Assembly (NCBI GenBank): GCA_002407775.1
Contig: DHOP01000069.1
Span: 1 to 19,913 of the forward strand
Length of the DNA stretch: 19,913 nucleotides
Direction: 5' to 3'
From: Prevotella sp. UBA5387
GTDB lineage: Bacteria; Bacteroidota; Bacteroidia; Bacteroidales; Bacteroidaceae
How positions within the stretch are numbered: position 1 is the first letter of the stretch; the number at the start of each line of letters is the position of its first letter. Under the pieces are notes generated by a model. It was given only the letters and a program-made list of their open reading frames with translations, was not told where the DNA came from and made no database searches. Both the position numbers and the translations under genes were made by a program. Shown in pieces: positions 14,039 to 19,913 of this stretch.

Positions 14039-16183
14039 ATGTTTCAAGACAGGATAACACACTCACTGATACTAGCTATCATAGTGCTTGGATTTGCTTC
14101 ACCCGCTTTTGCGGGTGGGGCTTTATCCGACTCAACAGTTGATAGCATAAGGGTGGTCAAAGGGCAAGTCAGTGACTATTACATTCCTGTGCAGACAACC
14201 TACGAGGTTTCTGGTGTGGTGACCGATGAAATCGGGCAGCCTTTGGATGGCGCAACTGTCATGTTCTTTGCGAGTCCGATACATTGCAACACCGATTCAA
14301 AGGGACATTATAGTATGGCGGCTACCGATGGAGACCGCCATCTCTATGCTTACTATCTCGGAAAAGCCTTTGCCAATGTCTTTCGCACTGCTAATCAGCA
14401 TACGGTCGACATTCAGATGCAACCTCAAACATCTCTTTCACTGACTTCTTCACGTCGTCATGCCGTAGCTACACCTTGGTATAATCCTGACAGTTGCACA
14501 ACCAACACCTACTGTAACCCGCTCAATATCAGTTATAATTATGAGCCTTACAATAATAATGTCAAGGCAAACGGCTCGTTTCGATCGGCTGCTGACCCAA
14601 TGGCATTGATGTTTAAGGGGCAGTATCTGTTGTTTTCTACCAATCAGGGAGGATTTCACCACTCTGACAATCTTAGCGACTGGGATTTTACTACGGCCAC
14701 TTTCCAACGTCGCCCGACCGATGATGATCAGTGCGCCCCAGCGGCTTTTGTATCGGGTGACACTTTGTTCTATACAGGATCCACTTATGAAGGATTACCC
14801 GTTTGGTACACTACGAACCCTTATTCAGGGCGTTGGAAGCAAGCCATCGGACGGAACACTTTACCGTCTTGGGATCCATGTCTCTTTCTTGACGATGATG
14901 GCAGACTCTATATGTATTATGGTTCCAGCAATGAATATCCCTTGAAGGCTGTTGAACTGAGCCGTGAGGACTTCTCTCCAATCAGTAAGATCCATGATGT
15001 GGTTAGGCTCTTTCCCGACAAGCACGGCTGGGAGCGATTTGGAATGAACAACGACGACGAGGTGACGCTTAAGCCTTTTACCGAAGGTGCTTACATGACG
15101 AAGCATGATAATAAGTATTATCTGCAATACGGAGCACCAGGAACTGAGTTCAAGACATATGCCGACGGAGTTTATGTGAGCGATTATCCCCTTGGTCCCT
15201 TTGTCTATCAGAAACACAATCCTATGAGCTACAAGTCAGGTGGATTTGTTCAGGGCGTGGGACACGGTGGTACTTTCTCCGACAAAAACGGGAATTATTG
15301 GCATGTAGCGACATGTATGTTGTCACTCAAATATAAGTTTGAGCGTCGCATCGGTCTTTATCCAGTAGGTTTTGATCATGATGGGGTGATGTTTTCCAGC
15401 ACCGCTTTCGGTGATTATCCTAATTGGAATGCCGACCGCAACATCTCTTCTCCTGCTGAAAGGTTCACTGGTTGGATGCTTCTTTCGTACGGTAAGCCCG
15501 TCGAGGTGTCTTCCACTGACAGTACATTGTCAGCTTCTGCCCTTTCCGATGAGAACCTGCGCACTTACTGGGCAGCCAAAAGCGGGAATCCAGGAGAGTT
15601 CATTAAGATGGATTTAGGGGCTGAAAAGACCGTGAATGCTATGCAGCTCAACTTCTACGATTATAAGACCGTTCAGCACAACCGTGCCAGCGACCTCTAT
15701 TATCAGTATCGCATCTATGCCAGCAGCAATGGAAAAGACTGGCAGCTGGTTGTGGATAAGAGCGATGCTGACCGCGATGTGCCTCACGATTATGTAGAGT
15801 TGCACAACCCTCTTCGCACCCGCTATCTTAAGGTCGAGAATCTTCACATGCCTTCGGGTGGACATTTCTGCTTATCAGACTTCCGTGTTTTCGGTCATGC
15901 TGATGGCTCTTTGCCCACTCAAGTGAGAAAACTCGTTGTGAAAAGAGATCGTAAGGATCCTCGCAATGCACTTATCTCGTGGCAGCCATCCGCCCAAGCC
16001 TATGGTTACAATATATATTATGGTGTAGCACCGGATAAGTTGTATAATTCGATCATGGTTTTGGGCAATCAGGATTACGATTTCAGAGGGATGGATTCGG
16101 CTACGGATTATTATTTCACCATTGAGGCTTTAGGCGAGTCGGGAGTATCTTCCAAGTCTCCTATCGTCAAGTCCAGACACTAA
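14039..16183 (+). CDS. GH43-like multidomain protein (CpdR-like, GH43, F5/8C, FN3)
   Basis: A 714-residue exported protein. Signal peptide 1-25 (ILAIIVLGFASPAFA) has no lipobox, so it is probably periplasmic. Residues 55-127 form a CarboxypepD_reg-like beta-sandwich (YEVSGVVTDEIGQPLDGATV). Residues about 160-465 form a five-bladed GH43-type propeller with the expected triad: Asp186 (SAADPMAL), Asp279 (WDPCLFLDDDG) and Glu349 (TEGAYMTK). Residues 485-622 are an F5/8 type C (discoidin) domain, and about 626-710 a fibronectin type III domain. The ATG at 14039 is chosen over an upstream ATG inside susD because the signal peptide begins there. GH43 enzymes usually act on arabinose, xylose or galactose linkages, which does not fit an obvious beta-1,2-glucan pathway, so the substrate is open. 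It lies 1 nt after susD and 7 nt before the GH144-like gene. Confidence 0.87.
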   Translation: MFQDRITHSLILAIIVLGFASPAFAGGALSDSTVDSIRVVKGQVSDYYIPVQTTYEVSGVVTDEIGQPLDGATVMFFASPIHCNTDSKGHYSMAATDGDRHLYAYYLGKAFANVFRTANQHTVDIQMQPQTSLSLTSSRRHAVATPWYNPDSCTTNTYCNPLNISYNYEPYNNNVKANGSFRSAADPMALMFKGQYLLFSTNQGGFHHSDNLSDWDFTTATFQRRPTDDDQCAPAAFVSGDTLFYTGSTYEGLPVWYTTNPYSGRWKQAIGRNTLPSWDPCLFLDDDGRLYMYYGSSNEYPLKAVELSREDFSPISKIHDVVRLFPDKHGWERFGMNNDDEVTLKPFTEGAYMTKHDNKYYLQYGAPGTEFKTYADGVYVSDYPLGPFVYQKHNPMSYKSGGFVQGVGHGGTFSDKNGNYWHVATCMLSLKYKFERRIGLYPVGFDHDGVMFSSTAFGDYPNWNADRNISSPAERFTGWMLLSYGKPVEVSSTDSTLSASALSDENLRTYWAAKSGNPGEFIKMDLGAEKTVNAMQLNFYDYKTVQHNRASDLYYQYRIYASSNGKDWQLVVDKSDADRDVPHDYVELHNPLRTRYLKVENLHMPSGGHFCLSDFRVFGHADGSLPTQVRKLVVKRDRKDPRNALISWQPSAQAYGYNIYYGVAPDKLYNSIMVLGNQDYDFRGMDSATDYYFTIEALGESGVSSKSPIVKSRH

Positions 16184-16190
16184 CTAAACT

Positions 16191-17579
16191 ATGAACATAT
16201 ATATCAAACCAATCGCCATGCTGATGCTTAGCGTGATGTTGGGGTGTTGTAAGACTACTGAGGAACAACCAAAAGTTCCGCAACCCAATGACAACAGCAT
16301 CGCTTCTTTGGCTCTCCACAGGCCAACCACCTTTAAATCCGATGACGAATTCTTGGATTACATCCAGAAAGTGCATCTCAATTATATGTGGGAAGGTGCG
16401 GAAAAGACCTCCGGATTAGCCTGCGAACGCATTCATCTCGATGGCAACTATCCCCAAAACGACGAGCATGTCGTAACAATCGGTGGTAGCGGATTTGGCA
16501 TTGCCGGACTCATCGTGGGCATAGATCGCGGATTTATCGATCGTCAGGCAGGAGTGAAACGTCTCCAACAAATCGTGGACTATTTGGCTCGCGCAGACCG
16601 ATTCCATGGAGTATGGCCGCATTGGCTTGATGGACCGACAGGCAAAGTGAAGCCTTTCGGAGAGAAAGACAATGGCGGCGACTTGGTGGAAAGTTCGTTT
16701 TTGATGACCAGCCTTCTCTGTGCACGCCAGTATTTCCGTGATGGCAATGCCCAAGAACAACAATTGGCACAAGACATTGACCAACTTTGGCGTGGCATGG
16801 ACTTCTCTTGGTACAGACGTGATGGTCAAAATGTGCTTTTTTGGCATTGGTCCCCAAATTATGGTTGGGCCATGAACTTTCCACTTCAAGGCTATAACGA
16901 GTGCCTCATCACTTATATTCTTGGGGCTTCATCACCTACACATTCCATCCCTGCGGTGTGCTACCATGAGGGTTGGGCACGTGGAGGCGACATCAAAACA
17001 GATGCTGCACCCTATGGATATCCATTAAGACTGCGTCATAATGGAGCAGAGCAGACAGGGGGACCTTTATTTTGGGCACAATATTCCTATATCGGATTGG
17101 ACCCTCGGAATCTCTCTGACCGATATGCGAACTATTGGGATGTAGTGCTCAATCATGCCATGAGCGACTATGCCTACTGTGTGGCCAATCCCAAAGTATT
17201 CAAGGGTTATGGACCAGATTGCTGGGGATTGACGGCCAGCTACTCTGTAGTCGGCTACTCTGCGCATTCTCCTGGCAACGATCTAGGAGTAATTACTCCC
17301 ACCGCTGCTTTGTCTTCGTTCCCCTATACACCTGCAGAATCTATGGCTGCACTAAAGGGCTTTTGGGGCAAAGGACAACGCATCTGGGGCAAATATGGTT
17401 TTTACGATGCTTTCTCAGAGACCGACCATTGGACCGTCCCCCATTATCTGGCCATCGACCAGCTCACGATCGCTCCGATGATTGAGAATTATCGTAGTGG
17501 ACTTCTGTGGAAACTGTTTATGAGTTGCCCCGAGATACAACAAGGATTACAGACACTTGGATTTACAATAACTAAATAA
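16191..17579 (+). CDS. GH144-like beta-1,2-glucan-degrading lipoprotein
   Basis: A 462-residue lipoprotein with lipobox MLGC (Cys19). From about residue 50 it forms an (alpha/alpha)6-barrel glycoamylase-like domain. Characterised members of GH144 cleave beta-1,2-glucan or release sophorose from its ends; other members of the broader domain sit in cyclic-glucan synthases. Motifs here are VTIGGSGFGIAGLIVGI (95-111), FHGVWPHWLDG (138-148), NGGDLVESSFL (161-171), FLQ-type FPLQGYNECLI (230-240, with Glu237 the best catalytic candidate), GGPLFWAQYSYIGLDPR and SETDHWTVPHYLAIDQL near the C-terminus. The lipoprotein signal suggests surface or periplasmic anchoring. It lies between the GH43-like and GH3 genes with 7- and 12-nt gaps. 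Whether it is endo- or exo-acting is not visible. Confidence 0.87.
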   Translation: MNIYIKPIAMLMLSVMLGCCKTTEEQPKVPQPNDNSIASLALHRPTTFKSDDEFLDYIQKVHLNYMWEGAEKTSGLACERIHLDGNYPQNDEHVVTIGGSGFGIAGLIVGIDRGFIDRQAGVKRLQQIVDYLARADRFHGVWPHWLDGPTGKVKPFGEKDNGGDLVESSFLMTSLLCARQYFRDGNAQEQQLAQDIDQLWRGMDFSWYRRDGQNVLFWHWSPNYGWAMNFPLQGYNECLITYILGASSPTHSIPAVCYHEGWARGGDIKTDAAPYGYPLRLRHNGAEQTGGPLFWAQYSYIGLDPRNLSDRYANYWDVVLNHAMSDYAYCVANPKVFKGYGPDCWGLTASYSVVGYSAHSPGNDLGVITPTAALSSFPYTPAESMAALKGFWGKGQRIWGKYGFYDAFSETDHWTVPHYLAIDQLTIAPMIENYRSGLLWKLFMSCPEIQQGLQTLGFTITK

Positions 17580-17591
17580 TCAAGAACCGAC

Positions 17592-19877
17592 ATGCAAACA
17601 AAGAAGATATTTTTTACATTGACGCTCATGGCCATGACGCTTGTTGCGTCTGCTGCCGACAAGCCGAAGACAGACATGAAGACCTTCATCGATAACCTCA
17701 TGGCAAAGATGACCCTTCAGGAAAAGATAGGTCAGCTCAATCTTCCTGTCACCGGAGACATTGTCACGGGACAAGCCAAGAGCAGTAACGTAGCAGAACA
17801 GATACGTCAAGGACAGGTGGGCGGACTATTCAACCTTAAGGGAGCAGAGCGCATCCGCGAGGTCCAGAAGGTTGCCGTGGAGCAGAGCCGTCTTGGCATT
17901 CCGTTGATATTTGGTATGGATGTTATCCATGGTTATGAGACTGTGTTCCCCATTCCATTCACTCTGTCATGGAGTTGGGATATGGATGCCATTCGCAATT
18001 CTGCACGAATAGCCGCCGTTGAGGCTTCAGCCGATGGTATTTGCTGGACGTTTAGCCCTATGCTTGACATCGCTCGCGACCCACGATGGGGCCGCATGGC
18101 CGAGGGCGGTGGCGAAGACCCCTACTTAGGTTCTGCGATAGCCCGCGCGATGGTCGAGGGTTATCAAGGAACCGATTTGAAAGCCAATAATACGGTGATG
18201 GCCTGTGTGAAGCATTTCGCTCTTTATGGAGCACCGGACGCGGGTCGTGACTATAATACCGTTGACATGAGTCATTGGCGCATGTTCAATGCCTATATGC
18301 CTCCCTATAAGGCTGCCATCGATGCCGGTGCAGGTAGTGTGATGACCTCTTTCAATGTTGTCGATGGTGTTCCTGCCACAGGCAATCGCTGGCTCATGAC
18401 CGATGTGTTGCGCAATATGTGGCATTTCGATGGAATGGTGGTAACGGACTATACCGCTATTTCAGAAATGATAGCCCATGGCATGGGTGATTTGCAGCAA
18501 GTGTCTGCGCTGGCGATCAATGCCGGTACAGATATGGATATGGTGGCTGAAGGGTTTCTCGGCACGCTGGAAAAGTCGCTAAACGAAGGCAAGGTGACCA
18601 GAGAGTCTATTGATCTTGCTTGTCGTCGGATTTTGGAAGCCAAGTATAAGCTTGGTCTCTTTGATGATCCATATCGATATTGTGACGTCAAACGAGCTAA
18701 GAAAGATATTTATACCCCAGAGCATCGTGCAGAGGCTCGTCGCATTGCTGCCGAGACGTTTGTCTTGCTCAAGAATGACGGACAGTTGTTGCCTTTGAAA
18801 CGTCAGGGCAAGATAGCCCTTGTTGGTCCGTTGGCCAACACCCGCGCCAATATGCCTGGAACATGGAGCGTGGCAGCTGATTTCAACAATTACAAATCTC
18901 TCTACGAGAGTATGAAGGATGCCGTGGGAAACAAGGCCGAGGTGGTATATGCCAAGGGCTCTAACCTGATGTATGATGCAACGATGGAGGCAAATAGCAC
19001 GATGTTCGGCAGAGAGATACGTGACAATCGCAATGCAAAGGTAATATTGGACGAAGCTTTGCAGACGGTCGCTGGTGTAGACGTGATAGTGGCTGCGGTA
19101 GGTGAGTCTTCCGAGATGACTGGTGAAAGCAGTAGTCGTAGCAATCTGGAACTGCCCGATGCCCAGCGTGACCTGCTTACGGCATTGAAGAAAACTGGCA
19201 AGCCCATCGTCTTAGTCTACTTTGCTGGACGTACCACTGTGATGACCTGGGAGACCGAAAACTTCCCCTCCATCCTTAACGTTGGGTTTGGAGGCAGTGA
19301 GGCCGGCGATGCCATTTGTGATGTGTTGTTTGGTGACAAGGTGCCCAGTGGTAAGCTAACCGCCTCCATGCCTAAGAATATGGGACAGATACCTATTTAT
19401 TATAACCACCTGCCAACAGGTCGTCCTTTACCAGAAGGCAAATGGTTCACAAAGTTCCGCAGCAACTATCTCGATGTCGACAATGACCCGCTTTATCCAT
19501 TCGGATACGGCATGTCGTATTCGACATTTGCCTATGGACAGCCAGCCCTTAGTTCCACAGTCATGGATTTGGCAAATGGCAGCCTTACCATAACTGTACC
19601 GGTAACCAATACAGGTTCCTATGATGCTGATGAAATCGTTCAGTTATATGTCAGAGACCTGGTCGGAAGTGTATCAAGACCTGTGAAGGAACTGAAGGGC
19701 TTTTCTCGAATTTCCTTGAAGAAAGGCGAGACACGGAATGTCACCTTTACCTTGAAACCCGATGATCTGAAGTTTTATAACCAGCAATTGGAATATAAGT
19801 GTGAGCCTGGGGATTATGAAGTGATGGTCGGTCCCAATAGTCGAGACCTGCAGACGCTGAAGTTCACCTTACAATAG
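17592..19877 (+). CDS. GH3 beta-glucosidase (BglX-like)
   Basis: A 761-residue periplasmic beta-glucosidase that releases glucose from oligosaccharide ends. Signal peptide 1-21 (FFTLTLMAMTLVASA) has no lipobox. The N-terminal TIM-barrel carries the substrate loop ARDPRWGRMAEGGGEDPYLG (161-180), KHFALYGAPDAGRDY (207-221) and the nucleophile Asp286 in GMVVTDYTAISEM. The second alpha/beta-sandwich domain carries the acid/base candidate Glu512 in EMTGESSSRS. A C-terminal FnIII-like domain (about 650-760) completes the usual GH3 layout. A Bacteroides GH3 of this type is known to act on beta-1,2-gluco-oligosaccharides, and the neighbouring GH144 gene supports the same activity here, but linkage preference is inferred. 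Last gene of the operon; it ends 36 nt before the window edge. Confidence 0.95.
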   Translation: MQTKKIFFTLTLMAMTLVASAADKPKTDMKTFIDNLMAKMTLQEKIGQLNLPVTGDIVTGQAKSSNVAEQIRQGQVGGLFNLKGAERIREVQKVAVEQSRLGIPLIFGMDVIHGYETVFPIPFTLSWSWDMDAIRNSARIAAVEASADGICWTFSPMLDIARDPRWGRMAEGGGEDPYLGSAIARAMVEGYQGTDLKANNTVMACVKHFALYGAPDAGRDYNTVDMSHWRMFNAYMPPYKAAIDAGAGSVMTSFNVVDGVPATGNRWLMTDVLRNMWHFDGMVVTDYTAISEMIAHGMGDLQQVSALAINAGTDMDMVAEGFLGTLEKSLNEGKVTRESIDLACRRILEAKYKLGLFDDPYRYCDVKRAKKDIYTPEHRAEARRIAAETFVLLKNDGQLLPLKRQGKIALVGPLANTRANMPGTWSVAADFNNYKSLYESMKDAVGNKAEVVYAKGSNLMYDATMEANSTMFGREIRDNRNAKVILDEALQTVAGVDVIVAAVGESSEMTGESSSRSNLELPDAQRDLLTALKKTGKPIVLVYFAGRTTVMTWETENFPSILNVGFGGSEAGDAICDVLFGDKVPSGKLTASMPKNMGQIPIYYNHLPTGRPLPEGKWFTKFRSNYLDVDNDPLYPFGYGMSYSTFAYGQPALSSTVMDLANGSLTITVPVTNTGSYDADEIVQLYVRDLVGSVSRPVKELKGFSRISLKKGETRNVTFTLKPDDLKFYNQQLEYKCEPGDYEVMVGPNSRDLQTLKFTLQ

Positions 19878-19893
19878 ATCAATTTCATTTTAT

Positions 19894-19913
19894 GAGGGTG
19901 TGTCAAAACAGGC
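19894..19913 (+). terminator. First arm of a hairpin or element end, cut by the window
   Basis: GAGGGTGTGTCAAAACAGGC begins 16 nt after the GH3 stop codon and runs to the window edge. The position suits the first arm of an intrinsic terminator, which would need TTTTGACACACCCTC just beyond. The same kind of sequence can also be the terminal inverted repeat of an insertion sequence. Only one arm is visible. Confidence 0.4.

Overview
The window looks like chromosomal DNA from a member of the Bacteroidales, probably close to Prevotella/Bacteroides. The main reasons are an adjacent SusC/SusD pair, a DUF2851 protein, a propeller/Y_Y_Y sensor-regulator, and promoter-like boxes of the Bacteroidetes TAnnTTTG type 22-42 nt upstream of most leading genes. 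Shine-Dalgarno sequences are not evident. No rRNA, tRNA, CRISPR array or complete mobile element was seen.

Left part (1-4711): a gene-poor leader with short degenerate direct repeats (1-450) is followed by a possible 29-residue membrane peptide (483-572). Its 3' end is built into a strong bidirectional terminator (554-589). Three genes on the minus strand follow. An AspT/YidE-type transporter (3026-4711) and a ThrE-type threonine/serine exporter (1597-3009) lie 16 nt apart and look like one transcription unit. A LysR-family regulator (623-1528) lies downstream with its own promoter-like box. Together they resemble an amino-acid or organic-acid efflux module, but the substrates are not known.

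Middle (4712-6455): a DUF2851 gene on the minus strand (4862-6163). Its putative promoter abuts a 22-bp tandem repeat array (6225-6400). The array carries a TGAATCA-like heptamer alternately every 10 and 12 bp, so the motif recurs about once per helical turn.

Right part (6456-19877): a polysaccharide utilisation locus. A membrane-spanning regulator on the minus strand (periplasmic propeller, Y_Y_Y, one membrane helix, LuxR-type HTH, no kinase) is divergent from a tightly packed five-gene operon: SusC, SusD, a GH43-like multidomain protein, a GH144-like lipoprotein and a GH3 beta-glucosidase. The GH144 plus GH3 pairing points to beta-1,2-glucan (or sophoro-oligosaccharides) as substrate. In the inferred model the GH144 lipoprotein cuts glucan, SusC/SusD import oligosaccharides, GH3 releases glucose in the periplasm, and the regulator senses an oligosaccharide. 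The GH43-like protein has an intact-looking catalytic triad but no obvious place in that pathway, so it is the least explained part of the locus. The window ends inside a sequence that looks like the first arm of a terminator hairpin or the end of a repeat/insertion element.
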